From Distichodus sexfasciatus (Eukaryota > Chordata > Actinopteri > Characiformes > Distichodontidae): a DNA stretch of 64,000 nt. Below, piece after piece: positions 26,356 through 37,500 of this stretch. The notes beneath the pieces were generated by a model. That model made no database searches and was not told the origin of the DNA. It saw only the letters and a program-made list of their open reading frames with translations. Each line of letters opens with the position of its first letter. Position 1 is the first letter of the stretch. The position numbers and the translations under genes are program-made. The stretch is taken from the NCBI GenBank assembly GCA_032718565.1, contig JAVGVS010000001.1, positions 1,683,896 through 1,747,895 on the forward strand. The letters run 5' to 3'.

Positions 26356-28017
26356 TTTGATACGGGGTCCCGGCTGCTCTTTCCAGCCCCTCATGAAGCC
26401 GGGCAGATGGAGCTCTTGGGACTGAGATGCTGCTGCTCGCCTCTCTCACTTGTCCCGGCCTGATGAAAAAGGGCGTTTACTAAAGGCTTAGACATGACGC
26501 TCCCCCCACCGCCACTCACTGGATCAAATCCCTAACTGGCACTTGTGAACCTGAAACCGGGAAACTCATGAAGATATGTATATAGAATGTAGTCTTTGCA
26601 TACAAACATATACAGATAAATTAAAATTATTTGGCAGAGCAGGTCATTTAAATGTAGAAAGTTAAATCGAAAAGTGTGTGTACCTTTTGCATATATATAA
26701 TCCATGCACCAATTCCATTTAAAAATATACTTCAGATGTGTCAATTACCCCCTCACGTTCATTTAACGGTCTAGTCTAGTCAGTCATGATTGTAGACCAG
26801 ACATTTTACAGAGACAGATTTTGTTTGATTTCTCTGCACAAGTCAGTTCTATAAGGTCACTGACGCAAGTCTGCTATATACTGTACTATATATAATATAT
26901 GGCAGTAATTAAACGTAGCAGTGAACTAGCGCAATTATGACTGACTAGCTGACCCATTCAAAATGTTGCATCAGTGACCTTGCCTTTGAAAGATTTTGAC
27001 GGACTAGATTATTATAAAGAAAAAATAGCCATAAGTTTGAGGAATCAAAATGCAATGGGACTCATTCATAATGCTGGATTTCTAAGATATTATCAGAGTT
27101 GATACAACAGGGTAGACTATATTTTAAAACTTAATTACAAACTCCCAAACCTGCCCATGTGTAATATCTTAAAATGCTGTAAGAAAAATTAGAAGATCAA
27201 CTGTGTTGAGATATTAACCGCAGACTTGTACTCTTGTAAAAAATAAATGCATAGCAATTACGCAAATGAGCTTTGCGTATCACTTTTAAGTATCTAATGA
27301 TGCAGTAGCTCCATCTAGTGATGAACAAACGGACAACCAGCATTCGGCAAAGTCGCGTGAAAACAGAATGAAGCTTTGCTGTTTGTTTTCACTAAAGGGA
27401 TGCATATAGCACTAAAACTGTACTTTTACATTTTTTTTAACATCCCAGAACGTTTGGGTGATTAGGGTTCCGCATCTGCTTTGAAAACAATAAAAGCATG
27501 TTTAAAATATTCTGAGAACTTTTTTGAATGTGAAGCATCCTTTCTTTAACTTTATCCAATGAATCCTTGAATCGGTGTTAATGATGTTACATCAAAAAGC
27601 CTTCTCTTGCAGACTAGTACCGAAGATAAATGAACTCTTATCAGGCAACAAAAAGTGGCATGTATGTTGCGCCATCTAGTCGTGTGAAGCGGAAATTCAG
27701 CAACAGGTCTACAGAAAAAAACAGTGAAGTTTCTTTGTATTTTCAACTGAATATACGTATGTAACTCGAACATAGTATATTTCCATATTTATTTTCCTTT
27801 TAAAGCCTACAGAATTACAGCTTAACGTTTACGCTTAAACTAACAGGACAAATGAAGTATAATCTGGACAACAATAAAACGCTGGTCTGTAACCAGTGGC
27901 AACCACAGAAACTTTGTAGCGATCTAACTCAGCTTAGTGTGAACGAGAAGCGGTGTTCACAAACTACTGTAGGATTTCAGCAAAAACATATGACTGTAGC
28001 CTTTTTCGGTGGAAAAG
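26356..28017. promoter_or_regulatory. divergent spacer between lrp2 and ccdc89
   Basis: This 1.66-kb interval must contain the promoters of lrp2 (leftward) and ccdc89 (rightward). Next to lrp2, about 26356-26520 is GC-richer (TTGTCCCGGCC, CTCCCCCCACCGCC) and is the likely lrp2 5' UTR and core promoter, without an evident TATA box. The middle is AT-rich and I see no gene there. Confidence 0.55.
27889..27903 (+). promoter_or_regulatory. X-box-like RFX motif upstream of ccdc89
   Basis: GTAACC-AGT-GGCAAC fits the X-box pattern GTNRCC-N(0-3)-RGYAAC with a three-base spacer. It lies 115-129 bases before the ccdc89 ATG, the distance typical of X-boxes in ciliary gene promoters. The call rests on motif match and position only. 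Confidence 0.55.
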
Positions 28018-30273
28018 ATGACAGAGAGAAACGCAAAAGACTTTAAATCCATCACAGATACAAAACAGGTAAGGCGGTGTGTTTAACGTTAACTCTGAAA
28101 GCAGTTGTTTTGTTGTTGTTGTTTTTTTTAAATAAGTGTCAGAGTCAAACTATATTTATATCATTGCCGGTGTTCTATTTAAGTATATCAAATAGAACAC
28201 CGGCAATGATATACAAATTGTTTGAATATAGTCTGAAATTTGGTTGCTGAAGGATTATATAAAGCTCTTGTATTTGCATGTGTTTATGTTTGTATGTGCA
28301 TAAACATAATTATTTTAAAAATTACATGAATTTCCAAAACGTAATTAGGGTGATTTTGTATGGGAGTATAATATTATAAACATTGCAAATAATACTTGTA
28401 ATATTTGTCAAAATGACTTTTTTGTGTACTCTTAAAACAAAATCAAAGGACCTTACATTCAGTCAGACAGAATTCTCTTAAACCTAGTCATGGGAAATGA
28501 GAACCAAATGAGCTTTGCTTGATTTATTTTCGGTAGTGTGTCTATTGTGCGTAATTTGTGATGATAAATCTAAAGAAATGTATTAAGTGATTTATGAACC
28601 AGTTTCACCAAGATGTCTGCATGAAACTCACAAGAAAAAAATCTTTAAATGTGATTCACTCTGAGCAGCCAAAGTGAATAACGTATCAGCAGATTGAGTT
28701 AAATTAAAAACCTGCTCCATTTTCTTTTCAAATGACAGATGATCATTTCAGATGGCATAGATGGACCTTCCCAAGCAGAGAGAGTAGAAACCAGAATGCT
28801 GCGCTCCAGACTCGATGAGCAGTCTCACCTGATCTGTGTTATAAAGCAGCAGGCTGACAAAACACTGTTCCATTCTCAGAACCTGGAGCAGGTCAACACG
28901 AAGCTGGAGGCTCAGCAGGCTGACCTGCAGTCAGAGCTGGAAAATGAGCGTGAAAAGTGCAGACAGCTGGAGAAGAGGTTCATGGACCTTGCTGCCAACC
29001 ACAGGGAGCTTATCAAATTCAAGGATGATTACAAACGTCAAAACGCACATCTGGTGAAAGAGAACATGAGGCTAAGAGAAGAGAATGAAAAACTGTTTAG
29101 TAAGCAGCTGCAGGAGAAAGACAAGATCATCCACAGGCAAACTAAACAGCTGATGGAGATTGCAGAAAAGCACCTACATTTAGAGAAAGAATATAAGTAA
29201 GCAGTTGTGAAAAACATTTTTGACTTTTTTTTTTCTGTTTGCCAATAAATGTTCTGCTGCAACATTTGGTATCTCAACAGGGAAAAAACAAACGAGTTCC
29301 AGGAGAAGCTGAAGAAGTTAATAAATCTCCACCAGGTTAAAGAAGCCTCTATGCAAGATGAGTTGCACAGCACTCAGAACCAGCTAAAGATTGCTTTAAA
29401 AACATGTGCAGGTACGGCAACCTAGGTTCAGTCTTGCACAGACCTCTTCCATTGTCTTTTCTTATATTTGTCTGGCCTTATTTTCATCAGAGTTGGATAT
29501 GAAACTCAGACAAAGTATTGAAAAAAGCTCTATGAGGGTAAATGAGGCACAGAAGAAGCTTGAAACACTTACAGAAGAAAAGAATGAATTATTGGAACTG
29601 TCCATGCAACGAGGAAAACTTATACAGGTGATCTTTTTATTTTAACCTCTAGATCAAAACGCCGATATAAATGAAAGCATGTTGATGCCAGCCGAGAAAA
29701 TAGACAGTAAAATGATAAAACTGTAGTGTTAGAATAATTTCATAGTATAAAAAAATAATCCAAGTGAGATTATTCTTGCAGGATAAACAAATTGAAATCC
29801 AAGATTTGGAAAGAAAGAAGATGGAGGCAGAAAATGCCAGAAAGGATGCAGAAAGCAGGTATGAATAAATGTAACTATTTGTCTACCTAATATGAAATAG
29901 CGGGAAAAAAGCAATAATGTCACTGCAGCATATTTTCATTTCTATCAGATTTAAGCGAGAAGCTGCTGCAGTCGATAGAGATTTGAGAGTAAAGGAGCTT
30001 CAGCATGCTCTCCGTAGGGCAGAGGAGGAATGCATCAGTCTTAAGAAGGTCTACTCATTTATTTCAAATAAATAAATGTAAGATTTGGAAGGAAAAAAAA
30101 GATCAAAGAAATGAAGAAAACCTAGAAAAAATGCAGCACATTAATAGTAAATAGAATTTTAAATTTGTCTTATTCCACATTTGTAGGACTTTGATGCATA
30201 TATAATACACAGCAGCAATTTGCTAGAAAAGGAAAAGGAGTTAAATGGTAAACTTCGCCACATGATCATCTGA
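28018..30273 (+). CDS. ccdc89: coiled-coil domain-containing protein 89, 346 aa
   Basis: Seven coding exons: 28018-28068, 28739-29196, 29281-29411, 29491-29627, 29782-29858, 29949-30048, 30187-30273. Spliced length is 1,041 nt with all phases consistent. The product is nearly all coiled coil. Landmarks matching vertebrate CCDC89 (BOIP) are RFMDLAANHRELIKFKDDYK, LREENEKLFSKQ, NELLELSMQRGKLIQ and the C-terminus ELNGKLRH. The start at 28018 was chosen because it is in frame with exon 2; an upstream open frame (27852-28046) is not. Mammalian CCDC89 has been described as a partner of the HEY1/BOIP type and is expressed in testis; its molecular role is unclear. The gene is intronless in mammals as I recall, so the multi-exon structure here is notable. 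An X-box-like motif upstream hints at ciliary or flagellar expression. Confidence 0.88.
28157..28213. repeat. perfect 24-bp inverted repeat in ccdc89 intron 1
   Basis: Arms 28157-28180 and 28190-28213 are exact reverse complements (core CATTGCCGGTGTTCTATTT) around a 9-base loop AAGTATATC. Similarity continues weakly outside the arms (ACTATATT on both sides). It could be a small foldback element or the tip of a palindromic MITE. Confidence 0.9.
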
Positions 30274-33200
30274 AGTCTCCATTCCACATCACCTCGTCTC
30301 AGTTACTCTTCATTTGCTTTTTCTGGGTATAGCTATTCAACAGCTAAAATATGATCCAGAGAAACATCCGTAACTACTTTAAATGAGAAACAAGCACAAA
30401 ATGTGAGTTTTGTGAATTGTTTATTTTATTGTATTTGTATTTAGAAAATAAATCACATTATTTTACATTAATTGAAATATTAATGTATTTATTTTTCATT
30501 TGAGCTTTTCATTTATACTTTAAAAGTAGATTGTGCATATTATTAATGTGAATGTCTGCATTTACTTATGCTTCAATCTACATTTACAAGCATGGGTTGA
30601 CAAACTATTACTTGTCCAAAACTTGTCCAAATATTTGAGTGTAATCGTGGTTGCTCCACTGGAGGGTAATGTAACTGCTTGTACAACAAAATTTAAATAA
30701 CAAATGAGTATTATTAAAGTACAAAAGTACAATGTAAATACATTTAATACACATTTTAATATCAATTTGCAATATAAAAATAAGCTAAATCATTTAGTAA
30801 AAGTCAGCATTTTTACACACCACAACTGTCAACTGAGATCAGTGTTATATATATATATATATATATGCTTATGAAATTAGGGGTAAATTGCTATATTTCT
30901 ATAGTTAAGAAGTGGTATCAGTGCCTTTTCAAACCACCCTTAATATTGTGAATATATCTAAAAGCAATAACATGAAATGAAAACATTTTATTATGAGTAA
31001 AATAAACATATTAACAAAAACTTTTCTGTGTCTTTCTCTGCTTGTGGTAATAGCCTTCATTAAACTCACAGTGCTTGAACATTGACAAAATTAAAGTTGT
31101 TCAGCTCAGTAATATCAGGGTCATTTAAAGTCTAAATTTTCTTTTTCTAACTGCAGTCCATGGTGTTTGGTAATTGGCATGGTGTGGAATCTTGAGCACT
31201 TTTATGTGCTTATTAGTCTAGCAGTCATAACAGCTTTATATATTAAATCAAGTTGAGGCAAGTTGCTCTCTGCAGCATGACCAGCTTCTTTATGTGCCCT
31301 TTACTCCTTTGACCTCTCACTGGTCACTCTAAAGTCTCTAAATTTCATTGCCATTGACTTGGCCTGACCTCTCTGACCATCTGTTCCTCAGAAATGTTAA
31401 GAATGGCTCTGATTAACCAATTTACCTTACATGGAAACTACTGGATTCTGTATATATGTTTTAGGGGTTTTCCCCTTTTAATATTTACAAAACATACTGT
31501 AAATTTGTCCTTCTGCAGTACATTTCAGAAAAAAACCCCAGCAGAACTGTATTTAATTTTAAACTAGAAAAGCAAAAAAAATTGAAGGTGAGAAATGAAA
31601 ATAGATCATATATTTCAAAATCTCTGCAGCCTGGTGTACATTTCATGATACTCATATAAGGCCATTTTTTCTATTTGATTGAGTTCTTGTGATGTCTCAC
31701 CATCTATCATTATTACAAACATTATCAATACGATCAGTGCTTGCAGCATGTGTACAACACTGTCTGAAGTCCAGTTTTAAATAAAATCGCAAATCACATT
31801 CCCATTATTAAATTTCTATTTTTTTAGCAATAGCTCTGAATTATAAGTACATTCATATGGATTTATTTCAAGTTATTTAAAATCTCAAAATCAATTCCAT
31901 CAGTATAGTATGATGTTACACCACCAATAAATCTATATTATTGAAACCAAGATTACCATGATAAAACTGTGTTTTTATGATATATTATTGTGACAAGGCA
32001 GAAACACATTATTTAGCTGAAACATAAACATATTTAAGAAGGTGAAAACCATACAGTTTGAAAAATCTGCATAAGCGTTTGACAGCTACAACTTAAGACA
32101 ATTGAAGAAGCATTGTAACCTGCAAATGCTGGAACGTGAAGTAGGTTCATGTCTGTACTTGATCTTTAAGGGCTTGGCTGCACCTTTAAGATCCTGCTAG
32201 CGCGTCCTCAAGAGACCCATGATGACATTCTACAGGATCCCTGGTATACCTTTATCTGATACTTTAATAAGAAAACGTCATCTGACTTTACCTGCCTTCA
32301 TCTTTACATGCTCATCATAAGATGTCATGTCACTATTAACCATTGGGACAGAAAATAAGGCAATGAGCAAGGGGGTTTCTATCTTAAACATGATTCAGAA
32401 AAGAGCATTCCTACGTGTCAGTTCTGCTCTGACTGGATGTAGCCTGCAGGGGATGGTCTGTGTTACGCCGGGGTCTTGCTACCTGGCGGTTTACCCTGAA
32501 CATGCAACTACTTGCACAATACCTGTGGTCAGAATATGCACAATACTTGTGTTCAGGTCACAGGGCACACACATATACCCACATTCCCTGTGTGCATGGT
32601 AAAAGGCCACCACTTTTTGTGAACCATTGATGGCTTGGGAAGAATGTGGCCATAGAACTGCCATATATATTTATGATGGCCAATTCTTGGATGTATGTAT
32701 ATTATGTATCTCAGTTTTATTGCATTGTTGCAGACTTTATTCTGTATATTTGAAAAAAGGTAAATAACAGAATGTTAAATTTATTTTTAATGGGAGTTAT
32801 CCATATATTAAGTATTACATGCTGGAAACAGCATGATCTTTTGAAATTGTAATATTTTTAGTTAACCATGCTTATGATCTAACAAAACTCCAAAAAAGGG
32901 TCCCATAACCAGTTTGTCATCCTAACATAGTTAAAGTTTACCTCAGTTGAACATACTCTTGAACACTTGAAAATCTCATGAATCTCATGAAAACACTCAG
33001 AAAATCCGCAGATATTCCAATGACTTCATTTTCTGTGCAATTTTCATGTAAATATGGAACTAAAGGCAATATTACATAGGCTAATAGTTTTGTTTCATCT
33101 GGTTTGCAAAGTGTTAGAATCACAATACATATTTGTAAACAACTTCAAAAATCTCTTCCGTGTGTGTCTTGATTGCCTTTTTTTCTTCCTCAATATTGTT

Positions 33201-33590
33201 CAAGGATTATTCTTGATGATTGCCAATATTTTCTATATACACTTCACACAAAAGAGACAACTGTATGATGTCAGATAATCACAGGTTGTATGACCACAAC
33301 TACAGCATCCTATGAAACGCCCCAGAGTTGTTTTGTAGGTCTGAAAACTGATAGCCTTTACTACTCTTTTTGTTACAGAGATCGGAATGTATCTTAGATC
33401 GAGGCTACGAATTACAAAATAAGAGTGTCAGCAAAACATGGTTTTTGTATGAATAAGATATTTGGGGGGTCTTTGTGCAAAGTCAGATGCCAAGCTTGAA
33501 TAAAAGTTTTCCCACATCTGCCCCTCTCCTTCTCCTCCTTCATTCCCAAGGGGCATAGTGGGAGTGTCAGAGGAGTAAAAGTGGAGATCC
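30274..33590. other. AT-rich spacer between ccdc89 and the collagen gene
   Basis: About 3.3 kb without any recognisable gene. It begins with the ccdc89 3' UTR, contains a TA microsatellite at about 30847-30867, and is otherwise AT-rich single-copy-looking sequence. The open frame at 32327-32602 has no splice context or recognisable motif. Confidence 0.6.
30447..30452 (+). promoter_or_regulatory. ccdc89: ccdc89 polyadenylation signal
   Basis: AATAAA lies 174 bases after the ccdc89 stop codon in AT-rich sequence. It is the first canonical hexamer placed to end the transcript. Confidence 0.6.
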
Positions 33591-33596
33591 CTCCTC

Positions 33597-33800
33597 TATT
33601 TAAAAGCAGAAGTGTAAAGAGTAAGGACTCATTCACCAACTCATCCACAGATGCCCTCCTTGACTGCACCCTCACAGAGTTAATTGGAACTAAGTCTGGC
33701 ATCTTTTGCATATAGACACATTCATTTATCTTGCATGCAGGAACACAGAGCAAACCTGGAGGGGTAACTGCCATCAAGAAGCATTGCACTGAACAGTTGA
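33597..33800 (+). promoter_or_regulatory. candidate promoter and non-coding first exon of the collagen gene
   Basis: TATTTAAAAG at 33597-33606 is a TATA-like box. About 30 bases downstream begins sequence that ends at a strong donor, GTAAGT at 33801. The coding exon at 34559 is preceded by a polypyrimidine tract and AG (about 34545), so an upstream untranslated exon is required; this is the best candidate. The exact start site is inferred. Confidence 0.5.
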
Positions 33801-34558
33801 GTAAGTAATGACATTAAATTTCTAGTGATTGTAGTTAGTATTAAAAACCTGAAATAGATGTTTCTAAAAAAAACTGTTATCTTACTGCGGTACTGGTATG
33901 TCTGTGTTTAAGAATATTTTTGTTTGCTTTCAAATGGTTGAGTTCTTAATATTGTTCCTGCTTTGCGTTGCCTCACATACTGAAATGATGTCATGGAAAC
34001 ACATTTGCTCTCACTGAATGATGCAGCATTGGATTTGTAGCATTTTACTATTTTAGCTTTTTCTTTAGGCACCAAACAGTATGTGACTGCTTAATTCCTT
34101 GTTTTACAACACTGTTCAACAATATATGACATTTAGCAGTCACAGTTTAAATATTCAAAATTTATTAAAAAAATTATAATATATTTAAAAATAAAATATA
34201 TAAAAATATATTTATAATGTAACTTTAATTTAAGGGATATATTTGTTCTAGATATTTTACAGCAGTTATATTATCTTCATTTCTTTAAATTGTTCTATTT
34301 TCATAATTATTTCATTAAAATACCTTCCACAGTCTCAGATGTGAGCATGGTTCGTTACCTGTTGTACTTGTGTTACTATGTATGTAGCAAATAAACTTTA
34401 AATAATTCTTGAAACTTCTATCCTAGAACTTATACTGTTTTGTATATGTTGCTCATAGAAAATATACAATTTAAAACATCTTAACAATATAAAAAGACAA
34501 AATTTGTATTCCAAAGGAGGACAGCAACTCTCTACCTCTTTTCTAGGGAGTACCAGCC

Positions 34559-37500
34559 ATGTGTCAGCTGGTGAGTTTGCTCCTGTTGCTGACCGGCTTG
34601 GTGGGTGTCTGGTCGCAGGAGTACTATGAGGAAACGACCAGAGGGAAGAGGAACAAGGTGAGAATGCTGCCTGCAAACCTTGTGCAGAAACATGAAGGAC
34701 AAGGTAAGTCACAAGCTATGTGATCTGTACATAAAACACAGATATATGTGTGTGAAGGTTACCATTAGAATCACCAAACCAAAAATAACAAGTTGACATG
34801 TCAAACCCCATATTTATAAGTCCATTTAAACTCATTAAATGCTCTCTTGGTGTTGTGGCATCATGATATGCAACCTGCTGTTGAATTCCTGTATGATTTA
34901 GTTTGATTCTAACACAATTCATTTGCAACAGCCATCATGGATGAAGACTGTGGATTAGAGCTGGCGTTTCTTGTGGACAGCTCTGAGAGTGCTAAAGGCC
35001 ACCACCAGCAGGAGAAGCAGTTTGCTATGGACATCGTGGAGGGCCTTCATAGCATCCGCTTAGAGTCAGGGCGCAAATTAAGTTGGAGAGGGGCTCTACT
35101 CCAGTATAGCAGTCATGTTGTGGTCGAGCAAACTTTTAAGCAATGGAGAGGCACTGAAAACTTCAAAAACAGCATCGCTCCCATGGTCTACATTGGTCAT
35201 GGCACTTACACGACCTACGCCATCACCAACATGACAAAGATCTTTCTGGAAGAGTCCAACCCAGACAGAATTAAAATTGCACTGTTACTCACAGAAGGAG
35301 TCTCCCACCCAAGGAATCCTGACATCTTCTCTGCCACTGCTGATGCCAAGAACCAGGGAGTGACATTCTTCACCATTGGCATTACCCGAACTGCCAACGA
35401 ACCTGCCAACATAGCCAAGCTGAGGCTACTTGCCAGCACACCTGCTACCCGCTTTCTTCATAATCTGCAGGACATAAACATCACAGAAAAAATCCTCTCT
35501 GAAATTGTAAGTATGAAGTTTTGATCATTTTGCAATAATCATTCTGTCATTGCAGTTTTAGTATTTCAGTACTTTAACAATGTCTGGATCTTTTATACAA
35601 AACAGTGTGATATAAGCACAGCCTTTAGATAACAGATGTTTAGTGCTAATGCATATGATGTTGAAAGGTGTTTGTAACCCAGACTGAAGTATTTGAATGG
35701 TCCAGAAAAAGAGACAGGTCAGACATCTTTATGTTTGCAATAAATACTTGTCACTCATTTCCTCAGAATTTTCAAAGCTAATATTCAATCTCTCTACACT
35801 TTTTCCTTCCTATATGTAAACACATCCTGCTGTGGTCCACCTGGCATTCCTCTTTGTAGAAATACATTCTAGATGTTTTTTCTTTTTTCCTTGTCTTCTC
35901 CTTTCTTTTCTACTCCAGGACTGGAAGTAGAATTTAAGGTTAAATGATGATACATAAAGCATTATTGTTTAGATATTATTGCGTTATTGTCACAGACTAG
36001 CCACAGTGATTTTGACCTTTAATATTTTGCCATTAAACTACTATTTCTATTAAAATGCCATATAATATTGTGTTTTGAACTGATGCAAATAAAATAATCA
36101 AATATACCTAATTAAGCATCATTATTGTCAAATAGTTTAAAAGTGTTAAAATCTGGATTAGTCAAAAACATTCATTCATTCAGTCATTACCTGAACCGCT
36201 TAGTCCCAACTGGTGTCGCGAGGTAGTCTATAACATGTTAATATTATTGATAATATCATTTGGATCATTTTCATTTACATCTTTTGGACACTTCTATACC
36301 ATAAACAGTGTATTCTCTTCATTTCTCATCACAGGCACAGCTAGCAGAAGACGGGGTAGGTGTTTAACTTTTCAATTGGCTTAGGAAACATGTTTTTAAC
36401 CTACAATAACATTGAGATATGCTTCATGATTTGTTGTTTTTTTTTTTCTTTTAAAGTGCCCTGTAGCTCTAAAATGTGCATGTGAGAAGGGAGAGAGGGG
36501 ACCTAGCGGGCCAGTGGTAAGTACTTTTCAGTGGTTAAATCACCGCCACACGGCTATTTTTCTCTCTCATTTTAAATGGGGAGTGGGGGGGAGTGGATGC
36601 ATTTTTAGCCAAGAGTTTCTGACATTTTAAGTAGTTGTTTGCTTTGTGGGGCTGGGGACAACTGCAGTTTTTCTTAGAATCCTTCAGCACTACCTTCAAA
36701 CAAAGATAAAAAAAAAAATGGCCAAAAATCTTTATTTTCAACTAGACATGAATAATTACATGGTACTATAAAATTAGCATGAAAAATTTATTAAATATAA
36801 AATGAAATATGTTTAATAATAAAACTATTCACAACTAGCTTAAATTCATAAAATAATCTTACATTCAAAATAATGTACTTGATAGCGTTTTTCTTTGTAA
36901 AGGTTTAAACAGCTACTGAAATGACACAATGAGTCAATATATGTCTATATGATCATAAAGTATTCTGACTCATTATACTTAATGATGATCATGTTTTCTT
37001 TCCCCATTTTTTAGCAAAATGTTTTCTAAAGAATAACATGGCACATCCTCCACAGTGGCACCCTGTTAAACGTCCTCTGCCCCTATAAAGTAGGCTTTTG
37101 TTCCCATCATAAATAGCACCAACCACCACAACCCACACCCCCTATTCTTAGACAGAAAAGGGGGGGATTTTCACCCCTTTGAGCAGAGAGGCGGTTAAAT
37201 ATAATCCAGAATGACACCTGAGAAGAGCTCTTTCCCTTCACAGATTACAGGGCTGATCATGTCTGCCTTACAGAAATCTGCCAACCAGTCTCCTCATTAT
37301 TATCCAGGTGTTTTCACCTAACAGATTCCAACCATTCTAACCCCAGTAATTGCTCTCATTAGTAAACCACTGCAGACTAGCATTATGTCTAACGACATAA
37401 GCATACTGACCAGGTGCTATGAAGACCCCTGAAAATTGAATAACGAGTGTTTATTTTGACCCTGCATTTATATTACTACTCATTTTCTCTGTATCACACA

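Noticed and set aside
27852..28046. Upstream open frame as N-terminus of ccdc89
   Set aside because: Its frame differs from the ccdc89 frame at the exon 1 donor, and it contains the X-box-like motif. The ATG at 28018 joins exon 2 in phase.
32327..32602. Open frame between ccdc89 and the collagen gene
   Set aside because: No motif, no promoter or splice context, and composition like the surrounding spacer.
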